A stretch of 64,000 bases of DNA, taken from assembly GCA_900758885.1 (NCBI GenBank), contig CAAETD010000098.1:1-64000 (forward strand), given 5' to 3'. This document shows positions 25,779-34,998 of this stretch, piece by piece; position 1 is the stretch's first letter; every line of letters starts with the position of its first letter. The notes below the pieces were generated by a model that did not search any database, was not told the origin of the DNA, and saw only the letters and a program-made list of their open reading frames with translations. This DNA comes from an uncultured Collinsella sp. (lineage in GTDB: Bacteria > Actinomycetota > Coriobacteriia > Coriobacteriales > Coriobacteriaceae). The position numbers and the translations under genes are program-made.

Positions 25779-26225
25779 TTACTCGGCGAGCTGCTTTAGC
25801 ACATCGCAGGCGATCTCGACGGCATCGTCGATGCAGCCGGGGCAGCTGCGGAGCGGACCTTTATCCGATCCGATGCCCTTGAGCCTGCCGCAGACGGTCG
25901 TCGTGTTCTTCTCGCCAAATCGCTTGGCAATCTCGCGCGACAGCTTGTAGGTCTGGCCTTTGGTCTTGGGGTTTTCCATGCTGTCGCTCATCACGAAGCC
26001 CATGATGGCCACGGCGCCCGAGATGGCGCCGCAGGTTTCGGTCATGCCGCCCATGCCGGCGCCAAAGCCCTCGGTGAGGGTAAAGGCGACCTGAGGGCCG
26101 AGTCCGACGGCAGGTGCGAGCGTGCAGGCGACGGCCTGCGCGCAGTTAAAGCCACGGGCGTGGTATTCGGCAGCCTGAGCCTGACAGGCGGTGATGTCGA
26201 GCTGGGCCGTATCGATTTGCTTCAT
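25779..26225 (-). CDS. C_GCAxxG_C_C family putative redox protein
   Basis: The 148-residue protein carries the cysteine pattern of family TIGR01909: FNCAQAV near residue 28, GGMTETCGAISGA (GCA-like motif) near 65, a later Cys in TTVCGRL and CPGC near 128. Members occur in anaerobes and are thought to bind metal or take part in redox reactions; no function is established. AAGGAGA precedes the ATG at 26225, which is preferred over upstream starts. Convergent with yigZ. Confidence 0.82.
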   Translation of the reverse strand: MKQIDTAQLDITACQAQAAEYHARGFNCAQAVACTLAPAVGLGPQVAFTLTEGFGAGMGGMTETCGAISGAVAIMGFVMSDSMENPKTKGQTYKLSREIAKRFGEKNTTTVCGRLKGIGSDKGPLRSCPGCIDDAVEIACDVLKQLAE

Positions 26226-26455
26226 CGTTGTCTCCTTGGTCACGGTGTACCCGCTTATGGTACCCGTGACGGTGCGTGTAATCATCGAGAGCTTCATGGA
26301 TGCCTCATTTTTATCTATCGAGCAAATGTCCAAGGCTTGAGATAAATGCCCCGGATCAATTTGTCCAATAACCTACCTTATGGATGGGTTGAGAGGGGTG
26401 CGGGGTAGCGGTATCGTGAACCGAATAAAACGTAACCCAGGCAAGGGAGCAAGAT

Positions 26456-27739
26456 ATGAGCGAACAGACCATCGGTACCACATGTGTTCAGGGCGGCTAT
26501 CACCCGGGAGATGCGGAGCCGCGCCAGGTGCCCATCTACCAGTCCACCACGTGGAAGTACGACACGTCGGAGCACATGGGCAAGCTGTTTGACCTAGAGG
26601 AGTCGGGCTATTTCTACAGCCGTCTGCAGAACCCTACGTGCGATTTGGTTGCCGCCAAGATCTGCGAGATGGAGGGCGGCACCGCAGCGATGCTCACGAG
26701 CTCGGGCATGGCTGCGAACTTCCTCGCGATCTTTAACGTGGCCGGTGCCGGCGATCATGTGGTCGCAAGCTCTGCCATCTACGGCGGTACCTACAACCTG
26801 CTCGCCCATACCATGGGCCGTATGGGCTTGACCTGCACGTTTGTTGCTCCCGACTGCACCGACGAGGAGCTCGAGGCAGCGTTTGAGCCCAATACTAAGC
26901 TCGTCTTTGGCGAGACGATCGCCAACCCCGCCCTTGCCGTGCTCGATATTGAGCGCTTTGCCAAGGCCGCGCACGACCACGGCGTACCGCTGATGGTCGA
27001 CAATACCTTCCCGACGCCCGTAATGTGCCGTCCCTTTGAGTGGGGCGCCGACATCGTTACGCACTCCACCACCAAGTACATGGATGGCCATGCGGCCTAC
27101 CTGGGTGGCGTGATCGTCGATCACGGCCAGTTTGACTGGATGGCCCATGCGGACAAGTTCCCGGGTCTCACCACGCCTGACGAGAGCTATCACGGCGTGA
27201 CCTATGCCGAGAAGTTCGGTCGCGAGGGTGCCTTCATTACCAAGGCAACCGCGCAGCTCATGCGTGACCTCGGCCCCATGCAGAACCCTCAGGCGGCCTT
27301 CTTCCTGAACAGCTCGCTCGAGAGCCTTCATGTGCGCATGCCGCGTCATTGCGAGAACGGCCTGGCCGTTGCCAAGTTCCTGCAGAGCCATCCCAAGGTG
27401 CGCTTCGTGAGCTATCCGGGCCTGGAGGGCGATAAGTACTATGACATGGCTCAGAAGTACATGCCCAACGGTACCTGCGGCGTTGTGAGCTTTGGCTTTA
27501 ACGGTGGTCGCGCGGCGGCCGAGACCTTTATGAAGAGCCTCAAGCTCGCCCAGATCGCCACGCATGTGGCCGACGCCCGCACTTGCTGCCTGCATCCCGC
27601 TAATGCTACGCATCGCCAGATGAACGATGAAGAGCTCATCGCCTGTGGCATCTCCGCCGACATGGTGCGCCTGTCGTGCGGCCTCGAGGACACGGCCGAT
27701 CTGATTGCCGACCTTGAGCAGGCACTCGAGCAGTGCTAG
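26456..27739 (+). CDS. metY: O-acetylhomoserine sulfhydrylase (Cys/Met-metabolism PLP enzyme)
   Basis: The 427-residue PLP enzyme of the Cys/Met metabolism family most resembles O-acetylhomoserine aminocarboxypropyltransferase, which makes homocysteine from O-acetylhomoserine and sulfide. YSRLQNPTCD near residue 60, the VDNTFPTPV segment near 184, HSTTKYMDGH with the PLP lysine K207, and RLSCGLED at the end are visible. A methionine gamma-lyase activity cannot be excluded by eye. GGGAG precedes the start. Sulfide could come from the cysteine desulfidase encoded nearby at 20287. Confidence 0.85.
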   Translation: MSEQTIGTTCVQGGYHPGDAEPRQVPIYQSTTWKYDTSEHMGKLFDLEESGYFYSRLQNPTCDLVAAKICEMEGGTAAMLTSSGMAANFLAIFNVAGAGDHVVASSAIYGGTYNLLAHTMGRMGLTCTFVAPDCTDEELEAAFEPNTKLVFGETIANPALAVLDIERFAKAAHDHGVPLMVDNTFPTPVMCRPFEWGADIVTHSTTKYMDGHAAYLGGVIVDHGQFDWMAHADKFPGLTTPDESYHGVTYAEKFGREGAFITKATAQLMRDLGPMQNPQAAFFLNSSLESLHVRMPRHCENGLAVAKFLQSHPKVRFVSYPGLEGDKYYDMAQKYMPNGTCGVVSFGFNGGRAAAETFMKSLKLAQIATHVADARTCCLHPANATHRQMNDEELIACGISADMVRLSCGLEDTADLIADLEQALEQC

Positions 27740-27809
27740 GCTAGCGTGCGTGCGAGGCGTGGGACGGCTTTTCGGCTGACGACGTCCTCATAGTTCCGAT
27801 TCCGTAGGC

Positions 27810-27855
27810 GGGACCCCGATCGTGTCCGTTTGTAGGCGATTGGGGTCCCGTTTTT
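27810..27855 (+). terminator. Terminator after metY
   Basis: A 13-bp stem GGGACCCCGATCG / CGATTGGGGTCCC (27810-27822 with 27837-27849, one T-G pair) followed by GTTTTT. Confidence 0.88.
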
Positions 27856-27880
27856 GCGTTGCACGATAGAAAGGATATAC

Positions 27881-29185
27881 ATGGAGAAAACTGCCGAGCA
27901 GCTGCGCCGCGAACACATTGCCCTAGAGGGCGACACCCACGGTAAGAATAAATGGGCGATTCTGTTCACCGTGCTCGTCATGACCTTTATGGCGTGTCTG
28001 GATGCGAGCATCGTGACGGTGGCGCTCCCAGTGATGCAAAAGGAGCTGGGGGTGGGTCTCGACCGCATTCAGCTCGTGAGCTCGATGTATCTGCTCGCGA
28101 CGTGCGTCGCCATGCTGCCGTTTGGCCGCTTGGGCGATGTGCGCGGCAAGGTGAATGTGTTCCAGCTTGGTGTAATCGTCTTTACGGGTGGCTCGTTGCT
28201 TTGCGGGCTTTCGGCTTCGCTCGAGGTGCTTATCTTGGCGCGTTTCGTGCAGGGCATTGGCTGTGCCGCCGCGATGGCCAACAATATGGGCATCATCACC
28301 GAGTCGTTTCCGGCGCGTGAGCGCGGCCATGCCATGGGCATTCTGGCGACCTTTGTGGCTCTTGGCATGATGTGCGGCCCCGTGCTCGGCGGCGTGCTGG
28401 TGGCGAGCTTTCCCTGGGAGAGCATCTTCCTTATCAATCTGCCCATTGGCGTAATCTCGTTTATCGTGGGACTCTATACGCTGCCGCATGTGAAGCCGGA
28501 GGCTGGCGAACGCCCTATGCCGTTGACAGAGGCGGCGCGTCGCTGCTTTGCGAGCTCGGCTTTCACGATTAACCTGGCTTGCATGCTTATCGTGTTCGTG
28601 GGTATCGGTGCCTCCGAGTTTGTGCTGCCGTTCTACTTTCAGGATGCCCACGGCTTTAGCTCCGATATCTCCGGCCTGTTGTTTTTGGCGATGCCGGTCG
28701 TGAATGCCTTTGTGGGCCCGCTTTCGGGCTCGGTGTCCGACCGTGTTGGTTGTGAAGCGCCCACGGCCGTTGGCCTGGGCGTGTACGTGTGCGGTCTCTT
28801 TGCGGTGAGCACGCTTGACGAGCACTCTTCCATCTTGATGATTGTGTGCTGCGTCGCGTTTATGTCGTGCGGCACGTCGATCTTCCAGAGTCCCAATAAT
28901 TCGCTGTATATGGGTTCGGCTCCGCGTGAGGCGCTTGGCTTTGCGGGCAGCTTGAGCAGCTTGGCGCGCTATGCGGGCATAGCGCTGGGTATTACGGCGG
29001 CGTCGCGCATCCTGTATGGACAGACGAGCGCGGCGATGGGCAAGACGGTCACGAGCTATGTGGCGGGTCGTCCGGACGTGTTCCTCTTTGGCTTCCGTTT
29101 GGTATTCTACGTGCTGATGGCCGTTGCTACCGTGGGCTTTGCGCTCACATTGGTGCGTTTGGTGAGGATGCGCGCCCGCCATTAG
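27881..29185 (+). CDS. MFS transporter, DHA2 (EmrB/QacA-like) drug-exporter type
   Basis: The 434-residue membrane protein has the DHA2 motif D1-like LDASIVTVALPVMQ in helix 1, motif A FGRLGDVRGK between helices 2 and 3, RFVQGIGCAAAMANN (motif B) and GPVLGGVL (motif C of antiporters). It is somewhat shorter than 14-helix family members (~500), so 12-13 helices is more likely. Function is proton-driven export of unknown compounds. The start at 27881 has AAAGGATA in front. No regulator gene is adjacent. Confidence 0.85.
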   Translation: MEKTAEQLRREHIALEGDTHGKNKWAILFTVLVMTFMACLDASIVTVALPVMQKELGVGLDRIQLVSSMYLLATCVAMLPFGRLGDVRGKVNVFQLGVIVFTGGSLLCGLSASLEVLILARFVQGIGCAAAMANNMGIITESFPARERGHAMGILATFVALGMMCGPVLGGVLVASFPWESIFLINLPIGVISFIVGLYTLPHVKPEAGERPMPLTEAARRCFASSAFTINLACMLIVFVGIGASEFVLPFYFQDAHGFSSDISGLLFLAMPVVNAFVGPLSGSVSDRVGCEAPTAVGLGVYVCGLFAVSTLDEHSSILMIVCCVAFMSCGTSIFQSPNNSLYMGSAPREALGFAGSLSSLARYAGIALGITAASRILYGQTSAAMGKTVTSYVAGRPDVFLFGFRLVFYVLMAVATVGFALTLVRLVRMRARH

Positions 29186-29344
29186 CTTGTGGTGGCAGGT
29201 TTGCCACGAATCGGGCCTATCTACTGGTCTTGCAGCTTTATGGTGCGATGTGGCTTGTGGGGCGGGCGGGGGTCGGTCCGTGGTAGACTATCGAACAACG
29301 TTTATTAATCGCGCGGTATCGTTGCCGCGAGAAGGGGTTGCGCC

Positions 29345-29923
29345 ATGCAGGAGCTTGAGGATCGTATTCGCCATGACGGCATCGTAAAGGCCGGTAACGT
29401 CCTTAAGGTTGATGCCTTCCTCAACCACCAGTGCGACGTTGAGCTGTTCGACCACATGGGTGCCGAATGGGCCCGTCTGTTCGAGGACGTCGAGATCAAC
29501 AAGATCCTGACGATCGAGGCTTCGGGCATTGGCATGGCCTGCATCGCAGCCCAGCATTTTGGCGGCGTGCCGGTGGTTTTTGCCAAGAAGGCCCAGTCCA
29601 TCAACCTCGACGGCGAGCAGTATGCCACGACCATCTACTCCTTTACCAAACAGAAGGAGTACCCGGTCATCGTTGGCAAGCGTTTCCTGTCCGAGGGCGA
29701 CAAGGTCCTGATCATCGACGACTTTTTGGCCAACGGCTGCGCGCTCGAGGGTCTTATCAAGATCTGCGAGGCTGCGGGTGCCGAGGTGTCCGGTATTGGC
29801 ATTGCAGTGGAGAAGGGCTTCCAGGGCGGTGGCGATAAGCTCCGCGAGCGCGGCTTCCGCGTCGAGAGCCTGGCCCGTATCGCCGATATGGACTGCGAGA
29901 CCGGCGAGATCACCTTCGCCTAA
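29345..29923 (+). CDS. xpt: Xanthine phosphoribosyltransferase
   Basis: The 192-residue type I PRTase salvages xanthine to XMP. The N-terminus [20 protein letters not shown] and the PRPP loop [17 protein letters not shown] near residue 120 match Xpt of B. subtilis. Length is typical. No purine riboswitch is seen in the 160 bp upstream. A perfect terminator follows at 29952. Confidence 0.93.
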   Translation: MQELEDRIRHDGIVKAGNVLKVDAFLNHQCDVELFDHMGAEWARLFEDVEINKILTIEASGIGMACIAAQHFGGVPVVFAKKAQSINLDGEQYATTIYSFTKQKEYPVIVGKRFLSEGDKVLIIDDFLANGCALEGLIKICEAAGAEVSGIGIAVEKGFQGGGDKLRERGFRVESLARIADMDCETGEITFA

Positions 29924-29951
29924 GCGCGCAACACAAGCGATTGGTATGCGA

Positions 29952-29986
29952 TGTGACAAAGGGACTTTCCCTTTGTCACATTTTTT
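29952..29986 (+). terminator. Terminator after xpt
   Basis: A perfect 13-bp stem TGTGACAAAGGGA / TCCCTTTGTCACA with loop CTT followed by TTTTTT. Confidence 0.93.
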
Positions 29987-30006
29987 GTATGAGGGGAGGT
30001 GTTGAT

Positions 30007-30387
30007 ATGGACGAGAACAAGATGGGCTGGCGCGAGTATGCGCGCTTTGCCGAGATGTCGGTCGAGGAGCTGGCACGCGATTGCGAGGTGCAGGTGTTTC
30101 GCGCGACGGGTCCGGGCGGACAGGGCGTGAACACGACGGACTCGGCGGTACGCATGAAACATGGGCCCACGGGGATTGTCGTGACGGCGCGCGAGAGCCG
30201 CAGTCAGTTTCAAAACCGTGCGAGCTGTCTGCGTAAGCTGAGGGCAGAGCTTGAGCGTCGTGGCCGTCCGCCGCGCCGACGCGTAAAGACCAAAGTGCCA
30301 CAGCGATCGCGCCAGCGCAGGCTCAACGACAAGCATTTCAACGCGATTAAAAAGGCCAACCGTCGCAAGCCGGGCGGGGAGGAATGA
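30007..30387 (+). CDS. Stand-alone release-factor domain protein (ArfB-like ribosome rescue)
   Basis: The 126-residue protein has the peptidyl-tRNA-hydrolysing GGQ loop in [20 protein letters not shown] (near residues 34-53) and a basic C-terminal tail ([17 protein letters not shown] then KKANRRK), but no codon-recognition domains. This architecture is that of ArfB/YaeJ-like rescue hydrolases that release peptides from stalled ribosomes. AGGGGAGG precedes the ATG at 30007. It lies between the xpt terminator and hairpin repeat copy 2. Confidence 0.85.
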   Translation: MDENKMGWREYARFAEMSVEELARDCEVQVFRATGPGGQGVNTTDSAVRMKHGPTGIVVTARESRSQFQNRASCLRKLRAELERRGRPPRRRVKTKVPQRSRQRRLNDKHFNAIKKANRRKPGGEE

Positions 30388-30396
30388 TCTTCTCAA

Positions 30397-30467
30397 TAAG
30401 TTGCGGTGAAATAGGGACTGTTTTGCGGCTTTGGCTGCATAAACAGTCCCTATTTCACCGCAACTTA
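30397..30467. repeat. GCGGTGAAATA hairpin repeat, copy 2
   Basis: Arms 30397-30423 and 30441-30467 pair perfectly over 27 bp, with a 17-base loop. Outer sequence TAAGTTGCGGTGAAATA is shared with the other copies; the inner part GGGACTGTTT and its complement AAACAGTCCC are specific to this copy. The end of the element supplies the stop codon of the diacylglycerol kinase frame. Confidence 0.93.
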
Positions 30468-31436
30468 GGTGGGGTTAGTGGGTTGGGTGCCAGACGTGGA
30501 GGGCGCCGGCCAGGACGTCGACCTCGATGCGCAGGCGACGATGGGCTCGCCGTCGGCTTGGATGGGGTAGTCGGGCTCCTCGAACGTGAGCTCGGCATGA
30601 CGGCAACGACGCATGCGAACCGGCGGCAGCTTGGTATGGTGGCCGTCCTTGGCCGAAAGAAACATGGGTAGGGCGATCGCACGGGGGACGGGACCGCAGG
30701 CGTAGCAGACGTCGAGTATGCCGTCGCAGGGGTCGGCATCGGGACAGATGCGATAGCCCGAACCATAGGTGGGGCCCAGCTGAATCGCCATGATGATCGC
30801 CCTCACGCGCTCAGCGGGCGCACCGTCAAAGCTGGCTGTCATGGGGTAGTTGCGATAGCGCAGGCCAAACTGTTCGAGTCCCGAGAGGGTGTAGAGCGGA
30901 GCGCCCGTTAAGCCGGTCTTTTTGCGCAGCTCGGTGGTGCCCAGGCCGATGGCGGCGTCAATACCGACGGAGAGCGTCTGGTCGTAATACTCGACGCCTG
31001 CCTCGCCGCTACCGCTTGCGGGGTTCCATGATCGAATGCGTCCGATATCCTGACGCTGCAGCTCGCAGGTGAGCAGGGCGCCAAAATCCTTGCCGGAGAA
31101 ATCGTCGATGCCGAGCGTTTGGGCAAAATCGTTGCCGGAGCCCACGGGCAGGACGGCAAGGGCGGGGCGGGTATCCTCCTTTTGCGTCATAAGCCCGTTG
31201 ACGACCTCGTGAATCACGCCGTCGCCGCCGAGTGCGATAACGGTGCGATAGCCCGTTGCCTGGGCGGCCAGCTCCTTGGCGTGTCCCATTCGCTCGGTTA
31301 GCACCAGGTCAAGCTGGGATGCGCGTGCGGTCATGTCCAAAAAGCGCTGCAGGCGCTCGGCAACTTCGTGCGCCGCACCCGACTGGGCGGCTGGGTTGGC
31401 GATGATGAGCGTGCGACCAAAATCAGTTGCGTGCAT
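30465..31436 (-). CDS. Diacylglycerol kinase/LCB5-family lipid kinase with frameshifted C-terminus
   Basis: The 323-residue protein has the DAGK catalytic signature: LIIANPAAQSG at the start, IALGGDGVIHEVVNGL near residue 70 and LPVGSGNDFAQ near 97. Such kinases phosphorylate diacylglycerol or related lipids at the membrane. After GEPIVA (near 30535) the frame ends in a Ser/Thr/Pro-rich tail, while another frame reads LRIEVDVLAGALHVWHPTH-stop (stop at 30475-30477), the expected family C-terminus. Loss of one base in a GGC run near 30533 would explain this. The enzyme core is intact. Start at 31436 with a GGGAG ribosome site. Confidence 0.85.
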   Translation of the reverse strand: MHATDFGRTLIIANPAAQSGAAHEVAERLQRFLDMTARASQLDLVLTERMGHAKELAAQATGYRTVIALGGDGVIHEVVNGLMTQKEDTRPALAVLPVGSGNDFAQTLGIDDFSGKDFGALLTCELQRQDIGRIRSWNPASGSGEAGVEYYDQTLSVGIDAAIGLGTTELRKKTGLTGAPLYTLSGLEQFGLRYRNYPMTASFDGAPAERVRAIIMAIQLGPTYGSGYRICPDADPCDGILDVCYACGPVPRAIALPMFLSAKDGHHTKLPPVRMRRCRHAELTFEEPDYPIQADGEPIVACASRSTSWPAPSTSGTQPTNPT

Positions 31437-31523
31437 GGGGCGACTCCCGGCGTATGACGTGACGGTGCGGTCGCGCTCAGGTCGAATTGCCCCCGATTGT
31501 GGCTGCACGTCGAATACTTACGT

Positions 31524-32945
31524 CTACTCTATCAGGTCGTTGTGGCGCTCGATAGCATCCGCTACCGTACCGCCCTCATCCACAATAAGCGAACGGCGCT
31601 TGGGCGAGATGATGCGCTGGGCGGGGTACACGCCGCGGTGTCCGGCGGTTAGGTAGCTGATAAAGGCCACGATGACAAAGAACCCGGCGGCCGTGCCGTG
31701 GAACAGGTCGATGGCCATCATGCAGGTGGTGATGGGCACGTTGAGGCCGGCACAGAACACGCCGAGCATGCCGAGAGCCGCCAGAAAACTGGGGTCGATT
31801 CCGACGAGGCAACCGATCCAGCCGCCGAGCGCCGCACCGATGCCAAACAGGGGCGTGACCTCGCCGCCTTGGAAGCCGGCGCCCAGGGTGAGCGCCGTCA
31901 CCACGAGCTTGATGGCTGCGTCGGCAAGGGTTGTGTTACCAGCGAACCCGGCACCTGAGAGCCAGGTGGCAAGGCCGGCATACTTCCAGGCGTCGAGCAT
32001 CGCGTAGGCCGCGAGCACCACGAGTGCGCCTATGAGTGCGCGAACGAGGTAATTGGTGATAAAGCGACCGTACAGGCTCTTGACGGTTCGAACCGACCAG
32101 GCAAAGAGGCGTGCCGTCAGACCGAAGATAATGGCGCTGATAACAACGATGACAACCGTTTTGGGTGTCATGTTGGGAACGCTGGCGATGACATTCGCCT
32201 CGTACTCGGTTCCCAAGGCAAGCGACGTAAAGTAGCCGGTAAACGAGGCGACCAGGCAGTAGATGCCCGCGGTGTAGTCGATCTTGCCGATGAAGCACAT
32301 CTCCATGCCAAAGAAAGCCCCGGCAAGGGGCGAGCCGAATACGGCGCCAAAGGCCGACGAGATGCCGGCGAGCATGAGGTCGTGGTGGTCATGCTTTTTG
32401 AGGTGGGCGAGGCTCGAGATGTTGCTGGCGATGGTTCCGCCGATCTGCACCGCGGCTCCCTCGCGACCGGCCGATCCGCCCGTTAGGTGCGTGAGCGTGG
32501 AGCACACAAACGTGAGGACGGCCATGCGCATATGGATGAGGCGTGTGCCTAGAGCGGAGTCGATGACCAGGTTGTTGCCACGCTTGGCGGCGAGACCGTG
32601 GTTTTTGTACACCCATGCGGTGGCAACGCCCACAACGGGAAGCAGCGCGTAAATCCACGCATGGTGCTCACGATAATCGGTCGCGATATTCAGCGAGGCC
32701 AAAAACGCCCAAGCGGCAACGCCCATGGCGAGAGAGACGATGACGACGAGTATGAGCAACTTGGCGCTCGCGAATAGGTTGCGGACGTTGCGGCGCGTGT
32801 CGACAGCCAAGAGATGCTCGGAGCGGGTGAGCTGATGCCTGCCTGCCATGATGACGTCGTTAAGGGAGAAAAAGCCGCCGTCGTCGAGCGACTGGGAATG
32901 ATCCTGCGCTTCGTTTGCGCTTTCGGGTTTGTCGTTATGAGCCAT
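31524..32945 (-). CDS. CLC-family anion transporter, probably CLC-F fluoride/proton antiporter type
   Basis: The 473-residue protein has about ten membrane segments and a cytoplasmic N-terminal ~60 residues. The CLC selectivity segments are GGSAGREGAAVQIGG (GREGx, near residue 150) and GAGFQGGEVTPLFGIGAALG near 358. The second, with GGEVTPLF instead of the chloride type GGxFxP, is what I recall for the fluoride-exporting CLC-F clade. AGAGGAA precedes the ATG at 32945, and TATAAT lies upstream on the minus strand (32975-32980). No fluoride riboswitch is visible. Confidence 0.82.
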   Translation of the reverse strand: MAHNDKPESANEAQDHSQSLDDGGFFSLNDVIMAGRHQLTRSEHLLAVDTRRNVRNLFASAKLLILVVIVSLAMGVAAWAFLASLNIATDYREHHAWIYALLPVVGVATAWVYKNHGLAAKRGNNLVIDSALGTRLIHMRMAVLTFVCSTLTHLTGGSAGREGAAVQIGGTIASNISSLAHLKKHDHHDLMLAGISSAFGAVFGSPLAGAFFGMEMCFIGKIDYTAGIYCLVASFTGYFTSLALGTEYEANVIASVPNMTPKTVVIVVISAIIFGLTARLFAWSVRTVKSLYGRFITNYLVRALIGALVVLAAYAMLDAWKYAGLATWLSGAGFAGNTTLADAAIKLVVTALTLGAGFQGGEVTPLFGIGAALGGWIGCLVGIDPSFLAALGMLGVFCAGLNVPITTCMMAIDLFHGTAAGFFVIVAFISYLTAGHRGVYPAQRIISPKRRSLIVDEGGTVADAIERHNDLIE

Positions 32946-33155
32946 ACGTTCCTCTTTTAGGTTGCAACGCAAACATTATAAAACGCGGTAAACGCGACGA
33001 GCCGGTGGGTTGGTTTCCATTCTGTTTCGCGGCCTGCGGCCGACAGGTGTATTTGCGGGTTCAGGCCGAGTCGCGGTTGTGCGTCGGGGGATTATACTGA
33101 GGCAAGCATAAAGAATCGGCGCCTCTGTTGTGCGCCGTGGCATTAAGAGGTGCAT

Positions 33156-34418
33156 ATGGCAGAGAAACTCATTCCGCTGGAGGACGCGCAGTCGATTGTC
33201 CTGTCGCACGTTGCTCCGACCGATCTCGTCGAGATTCCCGTGTGGCAGGCGGCTGGTTTTCCCTTGGCCGAGGACGCGGTGGCCGATATCGACATCTCGC
33301 CGTTTGCCAATAGCGCTATGGACGGATATGCCGTGCGTGCCGTCGACCTCGCCAAAGCGTCCATTGATGCGCCCGTGACGCTTTCTGTCGTGGGGCACGA
33401 GGCCGCGGGCCATGTGTTTGAGGGCACAATCGGCGCGGGCGAGACAGTCCGCATCATGACGGGCGCGCCGGTGCCCGAGGGTGCGGATGCTGTGGTGAAA
33501 TACGAGATTGTCGATGTGCTCGACGGTGACGGCAACGAGGGCTCGCACGTTCGCTTCTCGGCGCCTGCCAAGGTAGGGGAGAACGTTCGCTCTGCCGCCG
33601 AGGAAGCCCATGCCGGCGACGTCGTGATGCGCGCTGGCGAGGTTGTGGCTCCGGCCGGCGCCGGCTTGCTGGCAAGCGCCGGATACGCGAGCGTGAAGGT
33701 GCACGCTGCCCCACGTGTGGGCATCATCTCGCTGGGCACGGAATTGGTCGCACCGAGTAAGGTACCGGCGCGTGGTCAGATTCGCGATTCCAACTCCTCG
33801 GCGCTGATGGCCGAGGCGCTCGATGCCGGCGCCGAGCCCGTGTTCTACGGCATCGCGCCCGACGATGAGCAGGCGATTGCCGAGCTGGTGCATCGCGCCG
33901 TGCAGGAGTGCGATTTTGTCATTACGAGCGGTGGCGCCTCGGCGGGCGATTACGACTACGTGACGGCTCTCGTCCGGCGCGAGGGCGAGGTGCTGTTTGA
34001 CCGCATCTCGATGCGTCCGGGCAAGGCCATCACGTTTGGCTTGCTCGGGGGTAAGCCCTACCTGGGGCTTTCAGGCAATCCGGCCGCGGCGTATGTAGGC
34101 TTTGAGATGCTCGCCCGCCCGGCGATTCGCAAGATGCGCGGCTTTGCCGAGGGCGTGCGTCCCGTGCAGCAGGCGACGCTCACGCACGGCGTGAAAAAGC
34201 GCCAGGACCGCCGCTTCTTCGATCGCGCCACGGTTTTGCGTGACCCCGAGACCGGTGAGCTGTTGGTGACCGAGGCCAAAACGCAGAATTCGGCGCTGCT
34301 TGGCACGATGCAGCGGGCCAACTGCCTGCTGCGTATTGACGAAGGACCGTGCGACTTCAAGGCGGGCGATGTCGTGGACGTCGTGCGCGTCGACCTGCCT
34401 GAAGGCGCGGTGCTGTAG
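33156..34418 (+). CDS. moeA: Molybdopterin molybdotransferase
   Basis: The 420-residue enzyme inserts molybdate into adenylylated molybdopterin. Signatures in order are SPFANSAMDGYAVRA near 50, MTGAPVPEGADAVV near 104, GIISLGTELV near 190, TSGGASAGDYDY near 258 (metal site) and GLSGNPAAAYVGFE near 306. It is cotranscribed with the MogA-like gene 10 bp downstream and serves molybdoenzymes such as the formate dehydrogenase at 57241. The ATG at 33156 is preferred over a GTG two codons earlier for its spacing from AAGAGG. TATACT at 33093 is a likely -10. Confidence 0.94.
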   Translation: MAEKLIPLEDAQSIVLSHVAPTDLVEIPVWQAAGFPLAEDAVADIDISPFANSAMDGYAVRAVDLAKASIDAPVTLSVVGHEAAGHVFEGTIGAGETVRIMTGAPVPEGADAVVKYEIVDVLDGDGNEGSHVRFSAPAKVGENVRSAAEEAHAGDVVMRAGEVVAPAGAGLLASAGYASVKVHAAPRVGIISLGTELVAPSKVPARGQIRDSNSSALMAEALDAGAEPVFYGIAPDDEQAIAELVHRAVQECDFVITSGGASAGDYDYVTALVRREGEVLFDRISMRPGKAITFGLLGGKPYLGLSGNPAAAYVGFEMLARPAIRKMRGFAEGVRPVQQATLTHGVKKRQDRRFFDRATVLRDPETGELLVTEAKTQNSALLGTMQRANCLLRIDEGPCDFKAGDVVDVVRVDLPEGAVL

Positions 34419-34428
34419 GAGGAAGACT

Positions 34429-34908
34429 ATGGAGTTGAAGATTTCGATCGTGACGTGCTCGGACACGCGCGATCTTGCCCAGGATGAGGCTGGAGCTGCG
34501 CTCGAGGAGCTTATCGAGACACAGGGCTGGACGGTCGCCTCACATGTGGTCGTGCGCGACGACGTCAGCGAGATTGGTGATGCCATTGTGGAAGCCGCCG
34601 ATGAGTGCCACGCCAATGTCGTGCTCACCTGCGGCGGCACGGGGCTTTCGATGCGCGATGTGACGCCCGAGGCGACGCGTGCCGTCTGTGACCGCGATGT
34701 GCCGGGTATTGCAGAGGCAATTCGTGCGTACTCGATGACCAAGACGCGCCGCGCCATGCTCTCGCGCGCTATTTGCATGCAACGAGGTCATACGCTTGTC
34801 GTAAACTTTCCCGGTTCCACGAAGGCCGCCCGCGAAAGCTGGGAGGCCGTGAGTGACCAGCTGGAGCATGCGGCCCAGATGACGGCGGGCGGCGGACACG
34901 CCAAATAA
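34429..34908 (+). CDS. mogA: MogA/MoaB-family molybdenum cofactor protein
   Basis: The 159-residue protein adenylylates molybdopterin before metal insertion by MoeA. It has the MPT-binding motif VVLTCGGTGLSMRDVTPEAT near residue 64, then RAMLSRAICMQRG and VNFPGSTKAARE. It lies 10 bp after moeA with AGGAGGAAG as ribosome site. MogA and MoaB cannot be separated by eye. A strong terminator follows. Confidence 0.92.
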   Translation: MELKISIVTCSDTRDLAQDEAGAALEELIETQGWTVASHVVVRDDVSEIGDAIVEAADECHANVVLTCGGTGLSMRDVTPEATRAVCDRDVPGIAEAIRAYSMTKTRRAMLSRAICMQRGHTLVVNFPGSTKAARESWEAVSDQLEHAAQMTAGGGHAK

Positions 34909-34921
34909 GCGCACTATCTGC

Positions 34922-34958
34922 GGCGGAGCGACCTTACGGGCCGCTCCGCCTTTGTTTT
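34922..34958 (+). terminator. Terminator after moeA-mogA
   Basis: A perfect 9-bp stem GGCGGAGCG / CGCTCCGCC (34922-34930 with 34942-34950) followed by TTTGTTTT. Confidence 0.88.
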
Positions 34959-34998
34959 CCGCCGAAGCGACGCCGAGGCGCACGCTAACTCGAAACTA

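Noticed and set aside
32946..33155. Fluoride riboswitch upstream of the CLC gene
   Set aside because: The conserved crcB-motif segments are not found on the minus strand in this interval.
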